From NCBI RefSeq assembly GCF_009901585.1, contig NZ_WXYO01000001.1, positions 1 through 64,000 of the forward strand: a stretch of 64,000 bases of DNA. Direction: 5' to 3'. The stretch is from Poritiphilus flavus. GTDB taxonomy: Bacteria; Bacteroidota; Bacteroidia; Flavobacteriales; Flavobacteriaceae. The translations under genes were made by a program, and so were the position numbers. How positions within the stretch are numbered: position 1 is the stretch's first letter; every line of letters starts with the position of its first letter. Shown here in pieces: positions 35,544-44,709 of this stretch. The notes below the pieces were generated by a model. It had not been told where the DNA came from and ran no database searches. It was given only the letters and a program-made list of their open reading frames with translations.

Positions 35544-37412
35544 CTAACTTTTCATCCAGGCGTTTCTCAATTTCGTAGTAGCCTCACTACTTTCTTCCAA
35601 TGGAATGATCCTTTCCACGTCTACCTTTGGAGTTCCGACCTTACCATTAAGTGTAATTTCTTCTTCGCCACGTTGTACTACCATGGTAATTTCAGTATCC
35701 GAGGACCATCCGAAACTCTCTCCGATTATGGGGCGTATGGCGTCCAGATCTATGTCCGTACCGTTAATATTTTTGATAATATCACCGGCTTCCGCTCCAA
35801 GATCCTTAAAAAAGGTGTTCAACGCGATCCCTTCCCGGATAAATATTGCGTTATCATTGGCCTGGTCTACGTCTATATAAGGTACATCGCCTCTGAGAAA
35901 ATATCCACTGCTTTCTTCCTGGACCGTGCTGGTGAGTCCTACCCTCGAGAGGTAATCGCCGTAATCTATGGGTGTGTCCCCAATGACATGCGTATCAAAA
36001 AAGTCCCGAACTTCCGGATAGGTCATCTCCACAATCTCATCTATTAGTTTTTCATCTTCAAAAGGAGTATCGTTCCCATATTTATTGGAAAGTTCTTTCA
36101 TCAACCACAAAACCCCTTTCTCACCATCGCTAAGTTCACGCAAGGTAATGTCTAAAACCATATTGATCAGGGCACCTTTTTCGTAAACATTTGCATAGTT
36201 TTCTTTATAAGGTTCCTCAAGTATGTTTTTGCTCATAACCGTAAAGGACATCGCATCGTCATAAGACTTGGCATTGTTGATCTTGTCCATGACCCTTTCG
36301 TAGAATTCGGTCTCATTTATGAGGCCCTGCTGGATCTGGAAGAGATTGGCGAAATATTCTACGGTCCCTTCGTACATCCACAGATGTTCCGACATCTTAG
36401 GGTCGTTAAAATCAAAATACTGAATCTCTTTAGAATGGACGTTCAAGGGGGTTACAATATGAAAGAACTCATGAGACACCACATCGACCATGGCCTGCTC
36501 CAGGGCATCTTTAGGCATTTGTTCCGGAAGCACCACTACTGTAGAGGTGTGATGTTCCAGGGCTCCGAACCCGCTGGCATCTGTGTCTGTCAGCGTAGAC
36601 AAATACAACAAAATGTTATATTCACGGGTCCCGTCTATTTCTCCGAGGAACTCCTTTTGAGCGCTCATCATTGTTTCCATGCGCTTTTTCAGATCTTCGG
36701 CCGTATAGACCCCGTTTGGAGAATAAACACTGATATTAACCGTAATATCCTTAAGGGTTATTGAGGCGTTATTCGGTTTGGTATAGTGAATCGGGTTGTC
36801 GATCACTTCAAAGTATCTGTTGGCCAGAAATGTGGTATAGGTTTCTTCGGCCTCCTTTTCCTTAATTTTTAATGAAGTGGTATGAGCAAGTCCTTCGGGT
36901 GCTTTGATATGAATCTCATAAGGTACTTCCTTAAAACCATCAAAATAACCTACAAAACCGTGAAGATTCAGCATAAAATTCTCCCCAGCCTGAATATTGG
37001 TACCAGCTGGTGAAAAAACCGGTTCCTTTATCTCATTTTCGGTATCGTAAGTATCATTTACATAATAGGTTAGCTTATCCAGTTTTCTAGCATCGGAGAT
37101 AGACCAGGTATTCTCGTCCAATTTGTTTAAGGTTAATTCTTCACCCTTGTAATCCAGGGCTTTTAGGCCTTCAATATACTTGCCATAGTTATCAGTACTA
37201 TAAGTTCCTGGAACGGTCTTAGGAATGTAAAAGCTGATCTGATCACTGGTAAACGCACCTGGATCTATAGTCACCATCACCTTGTCATCCACCACATTTA
37301 CGAGGTCCAGGGTGGCGCTGATTGGCATTTTTTCTACAGTAACCAGGTTCTGAGTTGCTCCACAACCGTACAGGAGTAACAACACGGATAAAGCACAGGC
37401 AAAATTTCTCAT
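35544..37412 (-). CDS. M61 family metallopeptidase with PDZ domain (lipoprotein)
   Basis: A 622-residue protein. Signal peptide with lipobox LLLYGC (Cys17), so it is probably anchored in the outer or inner membrane. The zinc site is HEFFH (314-318) with a third ligand in MYEGTVEY (E348), characteristic of the M61 glycyl aminopeptidase group. A PDZ domain follows at about 495-590 (GIALNTFFKDLGAEAGDIIKNINGTDID). M61 enzymes trim N-terminal Gly/Ala residues or act as broad proteases. It is transcribed divergently from pyrH. Confidence 0.88.
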   Translation of the reverse strand: MRNFACALSVLLLLYGCGATQNLVTVEKMPISATLDLVNVVDDKVMVTIDPGAFTSDQISFYIPKTVPGTYSTDNYGKYIEGLKALDYKGEELTLNKLDENTWSISDARKLDKLTYYVNDTYDTENEIKEPVFSPAGTNIQAGENFMLNLHGFVGYFDGFKEVPYEIHIKAPEGLAHTTSLKIKEKEAEETYTTFLANRYFEVIDNPIHYTKPNNASITLKDITVNISVYSPNGVYTAEDLKKRMETMMSAQKEFLGEIDGTREYNILLYLSTLTDTDASGFGALEHHTSTVVVLPEQMPKDALEQAMVDVVSHEFFHIVTPLNVHSKEIQYFDFNDPKMSEHLWMYEGTVEYFANLFQIQQGLINETEFYERVMDKINNAKSYDDAMSFTVMSKNILEEPYKENYANVYEKGALINMVLDITLRELSDGEKGVLWLMKELSNKYGNDTPFEDEKLIDEIVEMTYPEVRDFFDTHVIGDTPIDYGDYLSRVGLTSTVQEESSGYFLRGDVPYIDVDQANDNAIFIREGIALNTFFKDLGAEAGDIIKNINGTDIDLDAIRPIIGESFGWSSDTEITMVVQRGEEEITLNGKVGTPKVDVERIIPLEESSEATTKLRNAWMKS

Positions 37413-37533
37413 AATCTTTGAAGTTATTTAACACAAGGATATTAATTTTTAACCAACTGAAGGCCAGTATTCACAAATAATTAGGAAGTTCCTTTAAACT
37501 TTTTACCAGCCTATTCCCGTAAATTATTTTGAT

Positions 37534-37541
37534 TATTTTTG
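37534..37541 (+). promoter_or_regulatory. -7 box upstream of pyrH
   Basis: TATTTTTG matches TAnnTTTG and ends 24 bp before the ATG at 37566. It overlaps the alternative upstream TTG start, which argues for the ATG. Confidence 0.5.
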
Positions 37542-37565
37542 TTCGGAAATAAGCTAAAAAGCGGT

Positions 37566-38273
37566 ATGCAATACAAACGGATACTATTAAAACTCAGCGG
37601 AGAAGCCCTGATGGGAGAAAAGCAATACGGCATAGATCCTGGCAGGCTCGCCGAATATGCTGAGGAAATCAAGTCGGTGGTTGACAAAGGTGTGGAAGTG
37701 GCCATTGTAATCGGTGGAGGAAATATTTTCCGCGGTCTTGCAGGGGCCAGCGGAGGAATGGACAGGGTACAGGGAGACCATATGGGGATGCTCGCGACTG
37801 TGATCAACGGCCTGGCACTCCAAAGCGCTCTGGAAGATAAAGGCTTGGAAACCAGGCTGCAATCTGCCATAAAGATCAATGAAGTTGCAGAACCGTTTAT
37901 CCGAAGAAGGGCAATGCGTCACCTGGAAAAAGGCCGGGTGGTAATCTTTGGTGGGGGCACAGGAAACCCTTACTTTACTACGGATTCAGCCGCGGTTTTA
38001 AGAGCCATAGAAGTAGAAGCTGATGTTATTCTTAAAGGTACGCGGGTTGACGGCATCTATACCAGTGATCCGGAAAAAGACAAAACCGCGACCAAATTCG
38101 ATACCATATCCTTCAACGATGTCCTGAACCGGGGGCTTAAGGTCATGGATTCTACAGCCTTCACCCTTAGCCAGGAAAACGAACTTCCCATAGTTGTCTT
38201 TGACATGAATAAAAAGGGCAATCTGATGAAAATCGTTTCCGGTGAAAATATTGGCACAGTAGTGAATCTTTAG
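37566..38273 (+). CDS. pyrH: UMP kinase
   Basis: A 235-residue enzyme of the amino-acid kinase fold: [15 protein letters not shown] at the start, [50 protein letters not shown] and [17 protein letters not shown]. It phosphorylates UMP to UDP in pyrimidine synthesis. The ATG at 37566 is chosen because the family starts here; an in-frame TTG at 37539 would add nine residues and lies on the promoter box. frr follows 41 bp later. Confidence 0.96.
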   Translation: MQYKRILLKLSGEALMGEKQYGIDPGRLAEYAEEIKSVVDKGVEVAIVIGGGNIFRGLAGASGGMDRVQGDHMGMLATVINGLALQSALEDKGLETRLQSAIKINEVAEPFIRRRAMRHLEKGRVVIFGGGTGNPYFTTDSAAVLRAIEVEADVILKGTRVDGIYTSDPEKDKTATKFDTISFNDVLNRGLKVMDSTAFTLSQENELPIVVFDMNKKGNLMKIVSGENIGTVVNL

Positions 38274-38314
38274 ATTTGTTACAATTTGTGTTATATTGAA
38301 CTAAATTAAACGGT

Positions 38315-38869
38315 ATGAACGAAGAAGTTAAATTTATACTGGAAGCTACAGAGGAAAGTATGAATGGGGCCATCACGCACCTGGAAAAAGCCTTTGTCAA
38401 GATCAGAGCAGGGAAAGCGAGTCCGTCTATGCTTTCTACGGTCATGATCGATTATTACGGGTCTCAAACTCCCTTGTCTCAGGTGTCCAATATCAACACT
38501 CCGGATGCCCGGACCATTTCTGTTCAACCCTGGGAAAAATCCCTCATTCAGGAAATAGAAACGGCCATAATGAATGCCAACCTGGGATTCAATCCCATGA
38601 ATAACGGGGAGATGGTGATCATCAATGTTCCTCCGCTAACCGAAGAAAGGCGTATCCAACTGGTAAAACAGGCCAAATCAGAGGCTGAGGATGCCAAGAT
38701 CAGTGTTAGGAACGCAAGACAGGAAGCCAATAAAGAATTGAAGGATCTGGATATCTCGGAAGACCGGCATAAGAATGCGGAAATAGATGTTCAGGAATTA
38801 ACCGATACCTATACTAAAAAAGTGGAGGCCTTACTCACCGTTAAGGAAGCGGAAATCATGAAGGTCTAA
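38315..38869 (+). CDS. frr: Ribosome recycling factor
   Basis: A 184-residue protein with the RRF pattern AITHLEKAFVKIRAGKASPS, IDYYGSQTPLSQVSNI, ISVQPWEKSLIQEIETAI, VPPLTEERRIQLVKQAK and RNARQEANKELKDLDISEDR. It splits post-termination ribosomes with EF-G. It forms the standard pyrH-frr pair. Confidence 0.98.
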   Translation: MNEEVKFILEATEESMNGAITHLEKAFVKIRAGKASPSMLSTVMIDYYGSQTPLSQVSNINTPDARTISVQPWEKSLIQEIETAIMNANLGFNPMNNGEMVIINVPPLTEERRIQLVKQAKSEAEDAKISVRNARQEANKELKDLDISEDRHKNAEIDVQELTDTYTKKVEALLTVKEAEIMKV

Positions 38870-38907
38870 GCTAAGTTAGCCGGTATTGCTGTTACTCAGC
38901 CCGGAAT

Positions 38908-39369
38908 TTACTCCTCAAGCTTGTACCAATCGACATTTTTCAAGTTTTCCCTTCGGCCTTTTTCTGTGGCCGGATAATTGGTTACGAGATAGTTTATAAT
39001 AATCTCCTCATTTTCTCCCAGGTCCCATAAATTCTGGGTTTCCTGCATCCATCTTATGGTAGATGCCCAACTGTCGCGGTTCAGGCGGTTCTGAATGATG
39101 AGATCCGCCGAATGGCAACTGGTACAATTTACTATAGTCTCATTGAGACCTTCTGCAGCTATCAGGCCCGTTCTTTGGTGAATTCCATTCTCTACTCCAT
39201 CCATGCTGTACTCTTGCTGTTCTACGGGTACCGCACTTTCTTCTTTAGGTTCACACTCAGACAAAATATATCCGCCTATCAGCGCCACCACCAAAACCAC
39301 AGTACAGATCACGATCAGTATGCGGTATACGATCCTTTCTCTTCTCCAAAAGCGCTTGTGGTCTGTCAT
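38908..39369 (-). CDS. Membrane-anchored monohaem cytochrome c, SorB-like
   Basis: A 153-residue protein with one N-terminal membrane anchor (about residues 13-36) and one haem c site CTSCH (82-86). The segment SWASTIRWMQETQNLWDL offers a Met near position 108 as axial ligand. It lies 2 bp after the sulfite-oxidase-type gene on the same strand, the layout of sulfite dehydrogenase SorA-SorB, and would pass electrons from the molybdenum subunit to the respiratory chain. Confidence 0.85.
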   Translation of the reverse strand: MTDHKRFWRRERIVYRILIVICTVVLVVALIGGYILSECEPKEESAVPVEQQEYSMDGVENGIHQRTGLIAAEGLNETIVNCTSCHSADLIIQNRLNRDSWASTIRWMQETQNLWDLGENEEIIINYLVTNYPATEKGRRENLKNVDWYKLEE

Positions 39370-39371
39370 TG

Positions 39372-40586
39372 TTAAGTCACTTTAACGGCTATTCTATGGC
39401 AGGCATTGTTAAGATAGCCCTTGGGGTTCCAACCCGGTAGCACCATAGGTTGGGTAACGCCTTTATCATCGGTTGCCTTTGCCCATACTTCATAATACCC
39501 CTTTTTAGGGAAGTTTATGCTTGCGGAAAACTGTTGCCAGGCAAGTCGGTTTACCGGCTTTTCAAGCTTGCAAGACTGCCAGGAAGACCCAAAATCTATG
39601 GAATATTGCACTTTGGCGACCTCAGATTCACCTGCCCAGGCATGACCCCTAATACCGAGCTTTCTATCCTCAAGTATAGCACCAGACCTTGGGTAAGTTA
39701 TCAGCGATTTAACAGGCATGGACTCGATAATACACATATCCTCGTCCTTGACCTTGGCGCCAGGTGCCACGGGATCACAGGGAACCCGATAAGAACTGCC
39801 GGTCATCTTCGCCCCGTCGTGAACCTTATTCCGAATGCTGATCCGCTCTACCCATTTTCCTGATGCGGATGCAGGCCAACCTCCGGCTACCATGCGGAGT
39901 GGATAACCGTGGACCTTCGGAATGTCATTCCCGTTCATTTTCAGTGCCAGCAGGGTTTCATCCTGCATCGCCTTGGCAATAGGCACACCCCGGGATATGG
40001 CATCCCTGTTCTGATCCCCGCTAAGATGCAGGTCTGCCGCGTAGTACGCCACATAGACGGCATCGGTTTTTATCCCGCAATCCTCGAGTACATCCCTAAG
40101 GCGAACACCTGTCCACTCAGCACAGGAGACCGCCCCTACCGTCCATTGATTGCCTTTTGCCGGAGGGTTGAATTCGCTACGTCCATTACCACCGCACTCC
40201 AATGTAAGCCGGTAGCTGTATTGTTTGAATTTTGTTTTTAGGTCGTCCAGGGAATAGACTTTCTTTTGTTGTGCAGATTCCCCGTCTATGGTCAGCGTCC
40301 AACTGTCTGCATCAAGTTCCTGCGGAATGAGCCCATTATTTCTTACGAACATAAATTTGGATGGAGTGACAGCATCGTCCAGCAAATGGGCTTTGGCCTC
40401 AATATTCCAGGGTCTTCTGTTCAAAACCGTCATTTCCTTGTCCTTACCAAAGAGCTTAAAAGGATCCTGGTCCTGAAGGAACAAGGGCAGGTAACCCTCA
40501 GGGATTCTGGCGGCAAAGACCACCTCTGCCATGCTCGTTCCAAGGGCTGCTAAGGCGGATCTTTCAATAAATATTCTTCTCTTCAA
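39372..40586 (-). CDS. Sulfite oxidase-family molybdopterin enzyme, SorA-like
   Basis: A 404-residue protein. Twin-arginine signal at the N-terminus (KRRIFIERSALAALG). The molybdenum-ligand Cys is C131 in LTLECGGNGRS. HGYPLRMVAGGWPASASGKWV matches the cofactor-binding loop, and the C-terminal Ig-like dimerisation domain follows (from about 300, IRGHAWAGESEVAKVQYSID). With the adjoining cytochrome c it probably oxidises sulfite to sulfate in the periplasm, useful for bacteria that degrade sulfonates or sulfated polysaccharide products (inference). Confidence 0.9.
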   Translation of the reverse strand: MKRRIFIERSALAALGTSMAEVVFAARIPEGYLPLFLQDQDPFKLFGKDKEMTVLNRRPWNIEAKAHLLDDAVTPSKFMFVRNNGLIPQELDADSWTLTIDGESAQQKKVYSLDDLKTKFKQYSYRLTLECGGNGRSEFNPPAKGNQWTVGAVSCAEWTGVRLRDVLEDCGIKTDAVYVAYYAADLHLSGDQNRDAISRGVPIAKAMQDETLLALKMNGNDIPKVHGYPLRMVAGGWPASASGKWVERISIRNKVHDGAKMTGSSYRVPCDPVAPGAKVKDEDMCIIESMPVKSLITYPRSGAILEDRKLGIRGHAWAGESEVAKVQYSIDFGSSWQSCKLEKPVNRLAWQQFSASINFPKKGYYEVWAKATDDKGVTQPMVLPGWNPKGYLNNACHRIAVKVT

Positions 40587-40708
40587 AATTCCCGTTTCTG
40601 ATTTTCACCTAAAGTACGCAATTTTAATATGCTCGGAAACCGGGATGCACACAAAACAAGCTACAGCTATTTGCCATGGCTTAACTAGGAACACTGCAAG
40701 GCATTTTC

Positions 40709-40716
40709 TACCTTTG
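40709..40716 (+). promoter_or_regulatory. -7 box upstream of the RND transporter
   Basis: TACCTTTG matches TAnnTTTG, 19 bp before the ATG at 40736. No clear -33 TTG is seen. Confidence 0.4.
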
Positions 40717-40735
40717 CCGCCGTTAACCGATAAGA

Positions 40736-43138
40736 ATGGTAAAAAAGATTACAGATGGGTTTTGGCCCAAGGTTGCCGGGATTATTCTTCGCAACAGAAT
40801 ACTGATCCTCATCTGTGTCGCGCTAATGACCACCTTTCTCGCCTTTCAGTGGGAGCATATGCGTTTTTCCAATTCAGAGGCAAATCTCTTACCGGACGAC
40901 CATCCTACCAACCTGGAATACAATGCCTTTTTAGAACTTTTTGGGGAAGAAGGAAACGCCGTAGTGTTGGCAATTCAGGACAGTAGTCTGTTCAGTCCGG
41001 CAAAATTCAACCGCTGGAACAGGCTGAGTAAGCAGCTGGAGGCATTTCCCGAGGTAGACCTGGTGCTATCCACCGAAAACCTCAAAAAACTGGTAAAAGA
41101 CAATGAGAAGCAGGAGTTCGTTCTGGAACCTTTTATAACGGAAGCTCCACAGAGACGAGAAACTATTGACAGTCTAAAGCAAGAGCTTTTCAATAAGCTT
41201 CCCTTTTACGACAACCTGCTCTACAACAAAGAGACCCAAACCATCAGGACCATAGCTTACCTGGATAAGGAACTCGTAAATACTTCCGTTAGAAAAGATT
41301 TTATCCTTCAGGACCTGACCAACCTGGTAAATCAGTTTGAAGAGGAGACCAATCTGGATGTTCACATTTCCGGAATGCCGTATATCCGGACCAAGAATTC
41401 GCAGAATATCATTGACGAGATAGGGAAATTCATTCTCGCTGCCCTGGGGGTGACTTCCCTGATATTTTTCTTTTTCTTCCGGAGCATCCGAGCCACTTTT
41501 ATCTCTATGTGCGTAGTGATCATAGGGGTTATGTGGGCCTTTGGGGTTCTGGGGCTGCTGCAATACGAAATAACCGTGCTTACGGCCTTAATACCTCCGT
41601 TGATCATTGTGATCGGGATCCCGAATTGCATCTTCCTGATCAACAAATATCAACAAGAAGTCAAGAAACACGGGAACCAAGCACTTTCGCTCCAGCGGGT
41701 AATTTCCAAGATCGGTAATGCCACTTTGATGACAAACGTGACCACTGCATCCGGGTTCGCGACCTTTATCATTACCGATAGCAAGCTATTGACGGAGTTT
41801 GGAATTGTAGCCTCGATCAACATCATCGGGATCTTTATTCTTTCCCTGCTGATCATCCCCATAGTTTACAGCTTTATGTCCCTCCCCAAGACCAAACATC
41901 TGAAGCACCTTAATAAACGGTGGATAGACGCTTTTGTCAACTGGATGGAACGGATTGTACGCGAGCGAAGGATCTCTGTCTATATCACTTCGGTTGCCCT
42001 GTTGGTGTTAAGCATTATTGGGATCTACCAGATTGAAATATCCGGGAGTCCCATTGAGGACATGCCCAAGAAAGCCGCGTTTTTCGAGGATATTCGCTTT
42101 TTTGAACGGGAATTTGACGGTATCATGCCCATTGAGATCGTGGTGGATACGGAGCGCAAGAACGGGGTGCTCAAACCGGCTACGCTTCGCAGAATGGATG
42201 AGCTCGGAACACTGATTGAGGAAACCCCGGAGCTTTCCCCTCCGATCTCCGTAGTGAATCTGGTAAAATACTCTAAACAGGCCTTCTACAACGGTATTCC
42301 GAAGTACTATCAGCTCCCCACATCCCAGGAAAATAGTTTTATTACCGATATCGCCCGAAAGTCAAAAGACAATGGTAATCTGCTAAAGAGCTTTGTGGAT
42401 AGTACAGGACAGGTAGCCAGGATCACCGCCTATATGAAAGATACCAAAACAGACCGGATGGAAGAGATTGAAGAGGAACTTCTGGAAGGTATTTCCAAGA
42501 TCTTTCCTTCGGATCGCTATAAGGTTTATATGACCGGGAAGGCACTGCTTTTTCTCAAGGGTACGAAATATTTGGTGAGAAATCTTATTCTCTCACTAAC
42601 CCTGGCGATAGGCCTTATTGCCCTTTTTATGGCCTATTTGTTCCGTTCTTTCCGAATGATCGTTATTTCCCTCATCCCTAACCTGCTACCTCTACTCGTA
42701 ACCGCCGGCGTGATGGGCTTTGTGGGTGTACCCATTAAGCCGTCTACAATCCTGGTCTTCAGCGTGGCTTTTGGTATTTCTGTGGATGATACTATTCATT
42801 TTCTGGCAAAATACAGACAGGAACTTACGGCCAACCACTGGCGGATACAGAAATCCGTCTACGCCGCGCTTCGGGAAACCGGGGTGAGTATGTTCTACAC
42901 TTCCATAGTGTTGTTTTTTGGCTTTTCTGTCTTTATTATTTCCAATTTCGGTGGAACTGTGGCACTGGGGGCCCTGGTTTCCGCTACCTTGCTCTTTGCC
43001 ATGCTGGCCAATCTTATTTTGTTACCTTCCCTGCTGCTATCCCTTGAGCGCAGTATTGCAAACAAAACCGTCCTTAAAAAACCACAGATCGATATTCTTC
43101 CCAAGGAGGAGCTCAACCTGGGGAGGAAAAAGAACTAA
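40736..43138 (+). CDS. RND/MMPL-family exporter
   Basis: An 800-residue membrane protein with the two-fold RND plan: an N-terminal helix (about 12-32), a large periplasmic loop, then a block of five helices beginning around residue 220 (FILAALGVTSLIFFFFFRS), a second helix/loop after residue 415 and a final block of five helices from about 615. SVAFGISVDDTIHFLAKYR in the second half is the conserved MMPL/SSD-like helix. Members export lipids, hopanoids or drugs. No membrane fusion protein or TolC gene is adjacent, so a lipid-export role is possible. Confidence 0.88.
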   Translation: MVKKITDGFWPKVAGIILRNRILILICVALMTTFLAFQWEHMRFSNSEANLLPDDHPTNLEYNAFLELFGEEGNAVVLAIQDSSLFSPAKFNRWNRLSKQLEAFPEVDLVLSTENLKKLVKDNEKQEFVLEPFITEAPQRRETIDSLKQELFNKLPFYDNLLYNKETQTIRTIAYLDKELVNTSVRKDFILQDLTNLVNQFEEETNLDVHISGMPYIRTKNSQNIIDEIGKFILAALGVTSLIFFFFFRSIRATFISMCVVIIGVMWAFGVLGLLQYEITVLTALIPPLIIVIGIPNCIFLINKYQQEVKKHGNQALSLQRVISKIGNATLMTNVTTASGFATFIITDSKLLTEFGIVASINIIGIFILSLLIIPIVYSFMSLPKTKHLKHLNKRWIDAFVNWMERIVRERRISVYITSVALLVLSIIGIYQIEISGSPIEDMPKKAAFFEDIRFFEREFDGIMPIEIVVDTERKNGVLKPATLRRMDELGTLIEETPELSPPISVVNLVKYSKQAFYNGIPKYYQLPTSQENSFITDIARKSKDNGNLLKSFVDSTGQVARITAYMKDTKTDRMEEIEEELLEGISKIFPSDRYKVYMTGKALLFLKGTKYLVRNLILSLTLAIGLIALFMAYLFRSFRMIVISLIPNLLPLLVTAGVMGFVGVPIKPSTILVFSVAFGISVDDTIHFLAKYRQELTANHWRIQKSVYAALRETGVSMFYTSIVLFFGFSVFIISNFGGTVALGALVSATLLFAMLANLILLPSLLLSLERSIANKTVLKKPQIDILPKEELNLGRKKN

Positions 43139-43196
43139 CCTCCGATAAAGCTTACTATTATAGCCCAAAGTGCACTGGAATTTTTGACCAAAAAGT

Positions 43197-43204
43197 TATC
43201 TTTG
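43197..43204 (+). promoter_or_regulatory. -7 box upstream of asnS
   Basis: TATCTTTG matches TAnnTTTG and ends 27 bp before the ATG at 43232, supporting that start over the TTG at 43184. Confidence 0.5.
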
Positions 43205-43231
43205 CGGTTCAAATTCAGAAATGATCCGGGT

Positions 43232-44665
43232 ATGATAGCCACTAGCATCAAAGAACTGTTTAAATCTGCCTCCTTACAACAGGAAGTGCAAATCAATGGT
43301 TGGGTAAGAACATTCAGAAGCAACAGGTTTATTGCTTTAAATGACGGTTCTACCCTGCGTACGATCCAATGTGTGCTTGATTTTGAAAACACGGATGAAA
43401 GTCTGTTAAGACAAATCACCACCGGAGCCGCCCTTAAGATCACGGGAACCCTGGTTGAAAGCCAGGGCAAGGGTCAGGATGTTGAAATTCAGATCAAGGA
43501 TATTGAGGTGCATGGGACGGCGGATCCTGAGACCTATCCCATCCAGCCCAAAAAACACTCCATGGAGTTTTTGCGTGAACAGGCGCATCTTAGAGTAAGG
43601 ACCAATACTTTTGGTGCGGTAATGCGGGTACGCTCGGCTTTGGCATTTGCCATTCACGACTATTTTCGGAAAAACGATTTCTTCTATTTCCATGCTCCCA
43701 TAATTACGGGATCTGATGCAGAAGGTGCCGGAGAAATGTTCCGTGTAACCACCCTAAGCGATAAGCAACCTCCTCTGGATGAGCATGGTGCGGTGGATTA
43801 CAAAGAGGATTTCTTTGGTAAAGAAACAAACCTGACGGTTTCCGGACAATTGGAAGCTGAGGCTTACGCCATGGGGCTTGGTAAGGTATATACTTTTGGC
43901 CCAACCTTTAGGGCAGAGAACTCCAACACTTCACGCCACCTGGCAGAATTCTGGATGATAGAACCGGAAATGGCTTTCTACGACCTGGACGCCAATATGG
44001 ACCTGGCTGAAGATTTCATAAAAAGCGTACTGAAGTACATCCTGGAAAACTGTGAAGAAGACCTGGCTTTCCTGGAAAAGCGTTTGTTGGATGAAGAAAA
44101 GACCAGGCCGCAAGCCGAGCGCAGTGAAATGGCTTTGATAGAAAAACTCCGCTTTGTGGTAGACAACCATTTTAAAAGAGTGACTTATACTGAAGCCATA
44201 GATATTCTAAGGAACAGCAAACCCAACAAGAAGAAAAGGTTTGAGTATCTCATAGAAGAATGGGGTGCCGACCTGCAGAGTGAGCACGAGCGCTTTTTGG
44301 TTGAAAAGCACTTCAAGTGCCCTGTAATCCTTTTTGACTATCCCGCGAAGATCAAGGCCTTTTACATGCGTCTGAATGAGGACGGCAAAACGGTGAGGGC
44401 CATGGACATCCTCTTCCCGGGAATCGGAGAAATTGTCGGGGGTTCTCAAAGGGAAGAACGCCTGGATGTACTCAAGGAGAAAATAGACGAACTGGACATA
44501 GACGAAAAAGAACTCTGGTGGTACCTGGATCTCCGGAAATTCGGTACGGCGGTTCACAGCGGATTTGGATTGGGGTTTGAACGCCTCGTACAGTTTGCTA
44601 CCGGAATGGGTAATATCCGGGATGTGATCCCCTTTCCAAGAACGCCTCAGAACGCCGAGTTTTAA
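43232..44665 (+). CDS. asnS: Asparaginyl-tRNA synthetase
   Basis: A 477-residue class IIb synthetase. The N-terminal OB-fold anticodon domain begins [20 protein letters not shown]. The catalytic core has motif 2 [26 protein letters not shown] and motif 3 [21 protein letters not shown], with the AsnRS-specific [12 protein letters not shown]. It charges tRNA-Asn directly. The start at 43232 gives the expected N-terminus and lies downstream of a promoter box. rpoN follows 44 bp later. Confidence 0.97.
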   Translation: MIATSIKELFKSASLQQEVQINGWVRTFRSNRFIALNDGSTLRTIQCVLDFENTDESLLRQITTGAALKITGTLVESQGKGQDVEIQIKDIEVHGTADPETYPIQPKKHSMEFLREQAHLRVRTNTFGAVMRVRSALAFAIHDYFRKNDFFYFHAPIITGSDAEGAGEMFRVTTLSDKQPPLDEHGAVDYKEDFFGKETNLTVSGQLEAEAYAMGLGKVYTFGPTFRAENSNTSRHLAEFWMIEPEMAFYDLDANMDLAEDFIKSVLKYILENCEEDLAFLEKRLLDEEKTRPQAERSEMALIEKLRFVVDNHFKRVTYTEAIDILRNSKPNKKKRFEYLIEEWGADLQSEHERFLVEKHFKCPVILFDYPAKIKAFYMRLNEDGKTVRAMDILFPGIGEIVGGSQREERLDVLKEKIDELDIDEKELWWYLDLRKFGTAVHSGFGLGFERLVQFATGMGNIRDVIPFPRTPQNAEF

Positions 44666-44709
44666 ATTGATTTTTTTAACTTTATAAAGGCCTTTGAAAG
44701 CTACCCCAT

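Noticed and set aside
37539-37565. TTG start that would extend pyrH by nine residues
   Set aside because: It overlaps the TATTTTTG promoter box, and PyrH proteins normally begin at the following ATG.
43184-43231. TTG start that would extend asnS by 16 residues
   Set aside because: It lies upstream of the TATCTTTG box, and the added residues are not part of the AsnRS fold.
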